Source of the DNA: Deltaproteobacteria bacterium
Lineage (GTDB): Bacteria > Desulfobacterota > Desulfomonilia > UBA1062
DNA length: 64,000 bases
Direction of reading: 5' to 3'
NCBI GenBank assembly: GCA_017992605.1
Contig: JAGOOG010000008.1
Location: 34,989 to 98,988, forward strand
The translations under genes were made by a program, and so were the position numbers. Below, in pieces: positions 6,261-14,239 of this stretch. How positions within the stretch are numbered: position 1 is the first letter of the stretch; each line of letters opens with the position of its first letter. The notes under the pieces are model-generated. The model was not told the origin of the DNA, did no database searches, and saw only the letters and a list, made by a program, of their open reading frames with translations.

Positions 6261-8939
6261 TCATCCTTCCCTTCGGGGGTCGTCCTTCCCGCTCCCCTCG
6301 ACGGACTTCTTGATCGAGGGATTCCCTGAAAACTCTTCCATGCCCTTCATGGCGTCATCGAGCTTCGCCTTGGCCTTGGCCACCCTTCTTTGTGCCTCGG
6401 ATGCCTTCTCCTGCGCTTGGGCAAGATCGTTCCCGGCCTTCTCGATGGCCTCCGGGGCACTACCCGATGCCCTCAGCTTTTGCAGGTTATGCTCCAGCCG
6501 CTCGGCTTCCTGCTGCAGTTCATGCGCGTTCCTCATCACCTCCTTCATCCGCTTCCTCGCCCTGTCCAGTTCGTCCATTGCCTCCACCAGTTCACCATGA
6601 ATTCCATCCTCTGGCCCAGCCTCGAGATCGATATCCTCCGCGGCAAGCACAAGGGCCACGATGGGCAGGTGTGCCAGGAGATCCTCGACCTTTCCTCCGA
6701 AGGGATCAAAGATCTGGTTTTGCCTCAGCTTCAGGGGAAGGAACACCATGGCCGCGTCCGCTGACATGGCGGCGACTTTTTCCGCGTCGGCCTTCTCCAC
6801 GACTTGAATGGATGCCTGGATCCGGATCTCGGAGAGCATCTGCTCGAGTCGTGCCACGACCTGACCTGATCCGCGCGGTTCGGCAGATTCGCCCTCGTCC
6901 TCGGCGGGGGGTTGAGAACCGTCCCGTTCACCGTGCCCCTGTATCCCGAACGCCAACATCCTTATCTGTGCATCCTCCCAGGCAGGGGATCGTTTCATGA
7001 GAAAGGCGAACAGGAGCATGAGACGGCTCGTGGAATCATCCGACCACCAGACATCGATCCTGCATTTCTCTGAATCCATAGCCTCAAGGGCGGTCCATTC
7101 GTCCTCCTTGGAATCGAGGATCACGATATTGCAGCCGAGTCTGAACGCGGTGCGGAGATAAAGCCCGAACTCCTCTTCCCTAAGGGGAAGGATGCCCCCC
7201 TCGAGTTCGTCGAGCCAGTTCAGTATCACTGTGTTCGCCCGCAGGGGGCCGACACCGAAAGCCTGGATCAGGACGTTTACGGCATTGCGAGCATTGGGGG
7301 CCACGAGGACGAGGGGAAAGGCCTTGAGCTTGTGTTCCCTGAGAAACGAACGGAGTTCTTCCTCGGCATGCTCCTTCTCCCTTATCATCTTCAACCCTGA
7401 GCCTTCCTTGATCCTGACCACGGTGGTTATTCCGCTCCCGCCCTCGACCCATGAAGAGAACCTCAGGAGGCGCTGCCGCCTCTCGGGATCGTCCGAGAAG
7501 GCGAGTATCTGGGGTCTCCAGTCACGGGGATGCTCGGGCGCCGCCGCGGTTGCGATGAGGTGATCCCGGACCTGCTGGAGGTGGTAGGACCTCTGGGAGT
7601 CAGACCATCGGGACGGTGTATCCGCCTGTTTGAGGTACTGGTACACGGCGAACAGGATAGCGCAGGCGATGAGGGCGGGGGTGACATCGATGGCTACCAT
7701 GGCGATGAGGCATGCGGCGGCGCCCAGAAGACTCAGCCTCAGGTCATAGAACCTGAAGAGTGGCCTGAACGACGGGCTCTTGGAACGCGCCTCGTAAAAA
7801 GTTGCATAGTTGAGCAGGCCGTAGGAGATGAGGAAGAACATGCTCACTACAGGGGCGATCATGTTCAGGTTTCCCAGGGCCACGGTCATATAGGCAATGA
7901 CGAGGGAGAGCACAACTGCCCTTCGCGGGTTTCCGGCAGGACCGTATCCTTTCGCGAAGAAGTGCAGGAAGGGGAATATCTTGTCACCGGCCAGGGACTG
8001 GAGGATCCTCGGCGCTCCGAGGAAAGAGGCCATGGCAGAAGACAGTGTTGCCGCCACAACACCTGCATCCACGATGAATCCGAATGACGCGATGTGTTTC
8101 ATGGAGGCGAAATCCTGCGTGAGGATATCGTGATGGGCTGCTCCCGCGAAAAGGACTGCCGCCCCGAGATAGATCACCACCGAGATGCCGACAGCCGTGA
8201 ACGTCCCCACGGGGAGGCTTTTCCCCGGGTCCTTGAGGTCCCCGGACATGCTCACCCCCTGAGTGAACCCGGTCACGGCCGGAAAGAAGATGGCGAACAG
8301 GAGCCAGAAATTCATGGCCGGGCGGGATCCTGAAAGGTTCGCTGTCATGACCGCGGCATCGAATCGGTGGAATCCACCTATGAAGAAGGAGAGAACGGCC
8401 GAGAAGAGGATGGCCATTACCACATACTGGAACCTGGTTGCCCAGTCTGTCCCGAGCCATGAGAAGATGAAGAGAATGGATATAGCGACAGCCGCGACAA
8501 CCTGTGCGCGGAGTTCCGACGAGAAACCGATCATGCCCGAGACTGCTTCCCCGAACCCGATGCAATAGAAGGCCACTGAAACCGACTGGGCAAGGAACAG
8601 CACGATGCCGATGGCCCCTCCGAACTCGATCCCCAGGGTCCGTGAGATGAGGTAGTAATCACCGCCTCCTTTCACCCTCATGTTCGTCGCGATGGCGGAG
8701 AGCGAGAACGTCGTGAGGACAGAGATAGAATTGGCCAGAGCGATGATGACGAGCGCCTTGATGAGGCCTGCATTCCCCACGACATAGCCGAGGCGCATGA
8801 AGAGTATGATGCCGAGGATCGTGAGAACGCTCGGGGTGAACACCCCGGGGAAGGTGCCTAGTGACCCTCCTGCCTGACGTTCAGGTACTTCGCCTTTTCT
8901 ACCCGCCATGTCGGCAGACCGTCCCTCCCCGGAAGTCAT
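6261..8939 (-). CDS. SLC12-type cation-chloride cotransporter / APC-superfamily permease with coiled-coil tail
   Basis: 892 residues. After about 28 polar residues comes the APC-superfamily transporter core (about residues 30-430), with the SLC12-like opening TFPGVFTPSVLTILGIILF and about 12 hydrophobic helices. A large cytosolic region follows, as in eukaryotic Na-K-Cl/K-Cl cotransporters. Residues about 770-870 are highly charged and heptad-like (KEVMRNAHELQQEAERLEHN), a predicted coiled coil. Transport of chloride with Na or K is known for the eukaryotic family; for bacterial members the substrate is uncertain. It starts divergently from mscS, which suits osmotic physiology, but that link is inference. 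Confidence 0.8.
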   Translation of the reverse strand: MTSGEGRSADMAGRKGEVPERQAGGSLGTFPGVFTPSVLTILGIILFMRLGYVVGNAGLIKALVIIALANSISVLTTFSLSAIATNMRVKGGGDYYLISRTLGIEFGGAIGIVLFLAQSVSVAFYCIGFGEAVSGMIGFSSELRAQVVAAVAISILFIFSWLGTDWATRFQYVVMAILFSAVLSFFIGGFHRFDAAVMTANLSGSRPAMNFWLLFAIFFPAVTGFTQGVSMSGDLKDPGKSLPVGTFTAVGISVVIYLGAAVLFAGAAHHDILTQDFASMKHIASFGFIVDAGVVAATLSSAMASFLGAPRILQSLAGDKIFPFLHFFAKGYGPAGNPRRAVVLSLVIAYMTVALGNLNMIAPVVSMFFLISYGLLNYATFYEARSKSPSFRPLFRFYDLRLSLLGAAACLIAMVAIDVTPALIACAILFAVYQYLKQADTPSRWSDSQRSYHLQQVRDHLIATAAAPEHPRDWRPQILAFSDDPERRQRLLRFSSWVEGGSGITTVVRIKEGSGLKMIREKEHAEEELRSFLREHKLKAFPLVLVAPNARNAVNVLIQAFGVGPLRANTVILNWLDELEGGILPLREEEFGLYLRTAFRLGCNIVILDSKEDEWTALEAMDSEKCRIDVWWSDDSTSRLMLLFAFLMKRSPAWEDAQIRMLAFGIQGHGERDGSQPPAEDEGESAEPRGSGQVVARLEQMLSEIRIQASIQVVEKADAEKVAAMSADAAMVFLPLKLRQNQIFDPFGGKVEDLLAHLPIVALVLAAEDIDLEAGPEDGIHGELVEAMDELDRARKRMKEVMRNAHELQQEAERLEHNLQKLRASGSAPEAIEKAGNDLAQAQEKASEAQRRVAKAKAKLDDAMKGMEEFSGNPSIKKSVEGSGKDDPRREG

Positions 8940-9275
8940 GTGCAGAAAACATTGTCCCGGACATCCTCTTCACTGTGATTATAGAAAGACAGGGGGCGAG
9001 GTGCAAGGCCTCACCCCTCGGTCGGAGTGTTCCAATCCCGTTTACCCGGCCATGAGCGACGTACAAAGTGTCATGAACTCGGCTTCCTGTGGGCCCTCGA
9101 TGAGACAACCGGCCAGGGGGACATTTCTTAACGAGTCTTGAGAAGGCATGCTCTTTTTGGTTGCCATCTCCTGGCTGATAATTATTATAATGAAGTAAGC
9201 ACGTTCCCCGCGCCCAGACATTCCTCTGCAGCACACAGGTGGTGTCCGCAAGACAGGAAACGAGGGAAGACAAGG
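8940..9275. other. Divergent intergenic region (SLC12-type gene / mscS)
   Basis: No convincing gene is seen in these 336 bases on either strand. An AT-rich run at 9177-9197 contains a perfect TATAAT (9186-9191) that could be the -10 of mscS. The best -35 (TTGCCA at 9161) is 19 bases away, so the promoter call is weak. Confidence 0.4.
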
Positions 9276-10199
9276 ATGAAGACCATGAACATTGACATGC
9301 TGCACCTCATCGACCCGGACAGACTGCAGGCGCTGACAATGGTGGCGCTCCACGTGATACTGATCCTCGCTCTCGCGCTGGTCGCCACCCTCGTCATCAA
9401 GAAGCTGCTTCGAAAGATGAAAATCCACCTGCTTGAAAAGAGCGGCTTCGCCGATGGCCTCACCGACGAGGAGAGCAAGCGCGCCGAAACACTGACCCGG
9501 CTCATCAGAAAGGCGGTGCTCATCGGCCTGTGGATCATCGTGGCACTGATCATCCTCAAGGAGCTCGGCGTCGAGATCGCACCCATCCTGGCAGGTGCCG
9601 GCATCCTCGGTCTTGCCGTCGGGTTCGGCGCCCAGAACCTGGTCCGGGACGTGATCTCCGGGTTTTTCTTCATCCTCGAGGACCAGGTCAGGGTGGGCGA
9701 CGTGGCCGTCGTGAACGGGACGGGCGGCCTGGTTGAGCAGATCAACTTCCGCACCATCGTGCTCCGCGACCTGGAAGGCGTGGTCCACGTATTCCCCAAT
9801 GGCACGGTGAGCACCCTGAGTAACAGGACCAAAACCTGGTCCGGCTATGTCTTCGACCTGGGGGTGGCCTACAAGGAGGACACCGACACCGTGATCAAGA
9901 TCATCGCACAGGTGGGAGAGGAGATGATGCGCGATCCGACCTTCGGCCCGCTCATGTTAGATGCCCCTGAGATCTTCGGCGTGGACAGGTTCGACGACTC
10001 GGCGGTCGTCATCAAGGGCCGACTCAAGACGAAACCCATCCAGCAGTGGGTCGTCGGCCGGGAGTTCCTCCGCCGTATCAAGTACGCCTTCGACGAGGCG
10101 GGCATCGAGATCCCCTTCCCGCACCAGACCGTGTACTTCGGCGATGCCAGCAAGCCCTTCGAGCTGAAGATACTGGAGGCGGCACGAGACCGACCCTAG
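9276..10199 (+). CDS. mscS: Small-conductance mechanosensitive channel, MscS family
   Basis: 307 residues from ATG 9276, which starts the protein right before the first hydrophobic helix; the open frame extends upstream but without channel sequence. There are two N-terminal helices and then the pore-lining TM3 pattern, rich in Gly and Ala (LAGAGILGLAVGFGAQNL). The beta domain follows (FFILEDQVRVGDV and FPNGTVSTLSN) and a C-terminal alpha/beta domain. MscS heptamers sit in the inner membrane and open under membrane tension to release solutes during hypo-osmotic shock. A GAGGGA lies about 10 bases before the start. Confidence 0.9.
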   Translation: MKTMNIDMLHLIDPDRLQALTMVALHVILILALALVATLVIKKLLRKMKIHLLEKSGFADGLTDEESKRAETLTRLIRKAVLIGLWIIVALIILKELGVEIAPILAGAGILGLAVGFGAQNLVRDVISGFFFILEDQVRVGDVAVVNGTGGLVEQINFRTIVLRDLEGVVHVFPNGTVSTLSNRTKTWSGYVFDLGVAYKEDTDTVIKIIAQVGEEMMRDPTFGPLMLDAPEIFGVDRFDDSAVVIKGRLKTKPIQQWVVGREFLRRIKYAFDEAGIEIPFPHQTVYFGDASKPFELKILEAARDRP

Positions 10200-10205
10200 C
10201 GTGCA

Positions 10206-11576
10206 TCAGAAGGCTGCCGCAGCGTCGAGCGCATCGTACCTGTTCCTGTCGAGCCAGATCTTCATGTCCTCGGCCTGCCTGACGAGTTCGTCGCGAAACA
10301 TGGGGTGTGCAACGCCGATGAGGGCCTCTGCCCGCTCCCAGGTGGACTTGCCCTTGAGCTGCACGATGCCGAATTCGGTTGCCACGTACTGCACGGCAGA
10401 CCGCGGCACCGTGACAATGGCCCCAGGCCTCAGGGTCGGCACGATGCGCGAGTGGACGTTCCCGTCCCTGTCGGTGAAGGTGGAGCTTATGCCGATGATG
10501 CCTTTGCCTCCCCGGGAATTGAACGCGCCGAAGATGAAGTCGAACTGCCCCCCCGTCCCTGATATGTGAGCCGTCCCCGCGGACTCCGAGCATACCTGCC
10601 CGAACAGGTCGACCTCGATGGCATTGTTGATGGCCACCACCTTGTTGTTCACGGCGATGATCCTCGGGTCGTTGGTATAGTTAACCGGGTACGACGCGCA
10701 GGCCGGGTTGTTGTGGAGGAACTCGTAGAGCTTGTTCGTTCCCATCGCGAAGGTATAGACCATCTTGAACCGGTCGATGGTCTTGCAGTTGCCCGTTATC
10801 TTCCCCTCGTTATAGAGGTCCACCATGGAGTCCACGAGCATCTCTGTATGAATTCCCAGGTCCTTGAGGTCGGAATCCGCAATCATGGACCCGATCACAT
10901 TGGGCAGCCCGCCGATCCCCAACTGGAGGCAGGCGCCGTCCTCTATCTCGTTCATGATGTGCCGGGCGATCCTGACGTCAGTGTCCGCGGGTACGGCGGG
11001 CTTGACCTCCAGCAGAGGCAGATTCCGGCCCTGGACCACATAGTCCACGCGGGATATGTGGACCGACTCCTGGTTCCCGCCCAGGCAGTGGGGGAGAGAT
11101 TCGTTGACCTCCACGATCACCCGCTTGCCCTTGGTGATGGCCGCCGAGGTCAGGGAGTTGCACAGGCCGAAATTGAAGTATCCCTGGCTGTCCATGGGCC
11201 GTGCGGTCACGAAGACGAAGTCATAGTCCTTGTACTTTCTCACGACCCGAGGCCCCTGGTGATAGGTGAAGGGGACATAGCTGCACAATCCCTGCTGGTA
11301 GAGCTTCCTCCCCACGCCTGAGAAGTGCCAGTCATGATAGATGAAGTGCTCCCGACAGGGGTCCGCCTCGATGAACCTGGGCACCGTGGTGATGCATACA
11401 CCCTCGATGATGACGTTGCTCAGCTGCTTCGCCCGACGCGCCAGGGCCTCGTCAAGGGTGTCCGGCCTCAGCACGAACTCGCCGAAAAAGATCCTGTCAC
11501 CGGAGCTGACCATGCCGGCCACCTGATCGGCCGTACGGAGCTTCTGGATGTATTTCATCCTCGTGAAATCGTTCAT
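10206..11576 (-). CDS. Acetyl-CoA hydrolase / CoA-transferase family protein
   Basis: 456 residues of the acetyl-CoA hydrolase/4-hydroxybutyrate CoA-transferase group. The conserved C-terminal signature is present as GQVCSESAGT and SGTGGQFDFIFGA; the Glu in the first motif is the expected residue for the covalent CoA thioester. Family members move CoA between acyl-CoA and acetate or butyrate, or less often hydrolyse it; the exact donor cannot be read here. A GGAAGG site lies seven bases before the ATG. It is tail-to-tail with mscS, six bases apart, and divergent from the PAS kinase. In a syntrophic or fermentative organism it would serve butyrate/acetate metabolism (inference). Confidence 0.82.
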   Translation of the reverse strand: MNDFTRMKYIQKLRTADQVAGMVSSGDRIFFGEFVLRPDTLDEALARRAKQLSNVIIEGVCITTVPRFIEADPCREHFIYHDWHFSGVGRKLYQQGLCSYVPFTYHQGPRVVRKYKDYDFVFVTARPMDSQGYFNFGLCNSLTSAAITKGKRVIVEVNESLPHCLGGNQESVHISRVDYVVQGRNLPLLEVKPAVPADTDVRIARHIMNEIEDGACLQLGIGGLPNVIGSMIADSDLKDLGIHTEMLVDSMVDLYNEGKITGNCKTIDRFKMVYTFAMGTNKLYEFLHNNPACASYPVNYTNDPRIIAVNNKVVAINNAIEVDLFGQVCSESAGTAHISGTGGQFDFIFGAFNSRGGKGIIGISSTFTDRDGNVHSRIVPTLRPGAIVTVPRSAVQYVATEFGIVQLKGKSTWERAEALIGVAHPMFRDELVRQAEDMKIWLDRNRYDALDAAAAF

Positions 11577-11793
11577 CGTGCACCTTCCTTTCCCAACGCA
11601 GCGGGAGCATGTCCCGTCGTTCGTTCCTGGTACCCGCCCTGATTCATCGACATATATACGGTACGGAATCCCCGGGCTTTTATGAATCAGGTCAACACCC
11701 TATTGTGCGCTCCACAACCACGTATTTGCCCCTTTCCCCTCCACCCCAATTCGAGTAATGAGATAAGACCGGGCAAGGGGAGGCGGACATCCG

Positions 11794-13416
11794 ATGGGCA
11801 GGAAACCGACATATGCAGAGCTCGAAAAGAGGGTCATGGACCTCGAACAGTCGTCCTTGAGCCGCAGCAGGGCCAAAGGCGCACTCCGAAAATACGACCT
11901 TATTTTCTCCGCGATTGAAGACCCCATGGGGTATATCGACAGCACCTACACCTGCCTGGCGATCAACAACGTATTTCTCGCGGCGTTGAACAAGACCCGT
12001 CAGGAGATCGTAGGACACACCCTCGACAAGCTTCTGGGCCGGAAGACCTTCGAGGAAAAGATCAGGCCTCATCTGGACATATGCCTATCGGGGCAGAAAT
12101 CATACCTGGAAGACTGGTTCGAGTACCCTGCACTGGGACGGCATTTCCTGGCAGTGCATTTCCATCCCTACTTCGAGGATGACGGTTCCGTCTCCGGGAT
12201 AGCGGTGGTGGCCAGGGACATGACCACGCACAAGCAGGACCAGCTCGAGCTGCAGAAGGCGCGTGACGATCTGGAGAAGGAGGTCCGGCAGCGGACCGCC
12301 GAGCTCGTGAAGACCAACGAGGAGCTCAAGAGGCAGATCGCGGAGCGCTCCCGCGCGGAGGAGGCCTTGCGTCAGAGCGAGGAGGCGCTCAGGGCACAGT
12401 ACCGGGGCATCCCGATCCCAACCTTCACCTGGAAACGATCGGGCGATGACTTCGTGCTCGTCGAGTACAACAGGGCCACCGAGGAATTCACCAGCGGGCT
12501 CATCTCCAGGTTCATCGGGAGGACGCTGAGCGACGTCTACAACGACCGACCCGACATCATTCAGGACATCGTCGTCTCCTTCGCGCAGACCCGCACCATC
12601 AGGAGAGAATTCTCCTACCGCATGTTCACCACGGACCAGGAGAAGCACATCGCCTTCACCTCCTCCTACGTCCCCCCGGACATGATCATGGTCCACATGG
12701 AGGACGTCACGGAGAGCAGAAACAGCCGGGAGAGACTGATGCGATCCGAGAAGAACCTGAGGATCCTATCCGCCCAGCTCATCGCCGCCAAGGAGGACGA
12801 GCGCAAGCGCATCGCCCACGAGCTCCACGACAGCGTAGGCCAGTACCTGAGCTCCATCAAGTTCAGCCTGGAGAACATCATCAGCCTCATGGAGAAGGGG
12901 TCTTCAGGATCAGGTCTGGCGGCGCTCAGGGAAAGCATCCCGGTGATCCAGGCGACCATCGAGGAGGTCCGGAGGATCTCCATGGATCTCAGGCCTTCCA
13001 TCCTGGACGACCTGGGCATCCTCGCCACCGTTTCCTGGTTCTGCAGGGAATTCCAGGCCGTGTACACCGGCATCAGGGTCAACGCCACCATCTCCCTCGA
13101 AGAGAACGACATCCCCGAAAGACTGAAGATCACCATCTTCAGGATCATCCAGGAGGCGCTCAACAACACGGCAAAGCACAGCCAGGCGGACACCGTGGAC
13201 GTCTCACTCATCAAGCGCGACAACGCCATCGAACTCACCGTCTCGGACAACGGTGTCGGGTTCGACGTTCAGGAGGCGCTCCAGCGCGAGGACAGCACCA
13301 GGGGTATGGGGCTCGCCAGCATGGAGGAGCGTACGGACATCTCGGGCGGCTGTTTCTCCATCGACTCGGTGCGGGGCGTCGGTACCCTGATCATGTCAAC
13401 ATGGACGGTATCATGA
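11794..13416 (+). CDS. Soluble PAS-domain sensor histidine kinase (NarL-partner type)
   Basis: 540 residues with no membrane segment. Order: an N-terminal coiled coil, a PAS domain (about 30-150), a second coiled coil (about 150-200), a second PAS-like domain (about 205-305), then HisKA_3 with the phosphate-accepting His in IAHELHDSVGQYL near residue 342. The HATPase_c domain follows with EALNNTAKHS (N box), DNGVGFD (G1) and RGMGLASMEER (G2). It is convergent with the LuxR-type regulator at 13411; the two share a TCATGA palindrome holding both stop codons. The ligand is unknown. Confidence 0.9.
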   Translation: MGRKPTYAELEKRVMDLEQSSLSRSRAKGALRKYDLIFSAIEDPMGYIDSTYTCLAINNVFLAALNKTRQEIVGHTLDKLLGRKTFEEKIRPHLDICLSGQKSYLEDWFEYPALGRHFLAVHFHPYFEDDGSVSGIAVVARDMTTHKQDQLELQKARDDLEKEVRQRTAELVKTNEELKRQIAERSRAEEALRQSEEALRAQYRGIPIPTFTWKRSGDDFVLVEYNRATEEFTSGLISRFIGRTLSDVYNDRPDIIQDIVVSFAQTRTIRREFSYRMFTTDQEKHIAFTSSYVPPDMIMVHMEDVTESRNSRERLMRSEKNLRILSAQLIAAKEDERKRIAHELHDSVGQYLSSIKFSLENIISLMEKGSSGSGLAALRESIPVIQATIEEVRRISMDLRPSILDDLGILATVSWFCREFQAVYTGIRVNATISLEENDIPERLKITIFRIIQEALNNTAKHSQADTVDVSLIKRDNAIELTVSDNGVGFDVQEALQREDSTRGMGLASMEERTDISGGCFSIDSVRGVGTLIMSTWTVS

Positions 13417-14091
13417 GGTCTCGCCGCCGGTAGGCCCCCGGTCGGATTCCACGAGCCCGTGCTCGATGGCAAAGGTGGTCAGGGCCCAGGTACTGTGGAG
13501 GTCGAGCTTCTTCATGATGTTGTCGCGGTGCTTCTCCACGGTCTTGACGCTGATGAACAGGTACTCGGCGACATCCTTGTTCCTGTGCCCCTCCGCGACG
13601 AGCTTCAGAACCTCTTTCTCCCGCTGGCTGAGCAGGTCCAGGGGGGTGCGCACCTCGTCCTTCCTGCCTGCGAGGTACCCGGAGATGATGGTGTCGGAGA
13701 TCCCGGGAGACAGATAGGGCCTGCCGTCCAGGACATGGGCGACGGCCTGCATGAGTTCCTGGTGCGTCGAGTCCTTGAGCAGGTATCCGTTGGCCCCTGC
13801 CTTGAGGCTTGCGATCACGTACTCCTCGTTCTTGTGCACCGTGAGCACGAGGATCCTGGTCTCCGGACAGCTCCTCCGGATCTCCCTGATGGCGTCGATC
13901 CCGCTCATCCTCGGCATGGAAAGGTCCATGAGGGCAAGGTCGGGCTTGAGCTCCGCTATGACGCGGACGGCCTCCAGCCCGTCACTGGCCTCTCCCGCAA
14001 TCTCCAGGTCAGGGTCCCGGGAGAGGAGTGCCTTGAGACCTTCCCGCAGGATGGTGTGGTCTTCAGCTATGACGATCCGTTTTTTTGCCAT
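13411..14091 (-). CDS. LuxR/NarL-family response regulator
   Basis: 226 residues from the ATG at 14091 (MAKKRIVIAED). The receiver domain has the acid pair near residues 10-11 and the phospho-acceptor Asp56 (LALMDLSMP), with Lys in YLLKDS. A LuxR-type helix-turn-helix follows a linker (LSQREKEVLKLVAEGHRNKD and SVKTVEKHRDNIMKKL). It is convergent with, and probably partnered to, the PAS kinase. The upstream frame to 14358 is not used because it overlaps the divergent PPDK-like gene and has no domain content. Confidence 0.9.
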   Translation of the reverse strand: MAKKRIVIAEDHTILREGLKALLSRDPDLEIAGEASDGLEAVRVIAELKPDLALMDLSMPRMSGIDAIREIRRSCPETRILVLTVHKNEEYVIASLKAGANGYLLKDSTHQELMQAVAHVLDGRPYLSPGISDTIISGYLAGRKDEVRTPLDLLSQREKEVLKLVAEGHRNKDVAEYLFISVKTVEKHRDNIMKKLDLHSTWALTTFAIEHGLVESDRGPTGGETS

Positions 14092-14239
14092 TGCCCCTGC
14101 AATGTCTCCTCGTCCTTGGGAATGATCCTCCGGATGGAAGTATAACCCACAAGAAATCACAAGGGAAGCCCGCCATGCCGCGTCTCGTGGAAAGTCGCCC
14201 CGTTCCCCTCCCTTTCGTGTTGACATCGCGGCCCCGGCC

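Noticed and set aside
8899-9273. 124-codon minus-strand ORF between the SLC12-type gene and mscS
   Set aside because: No ribosome site, no recognisable fold, and composition unlike the neighbours.
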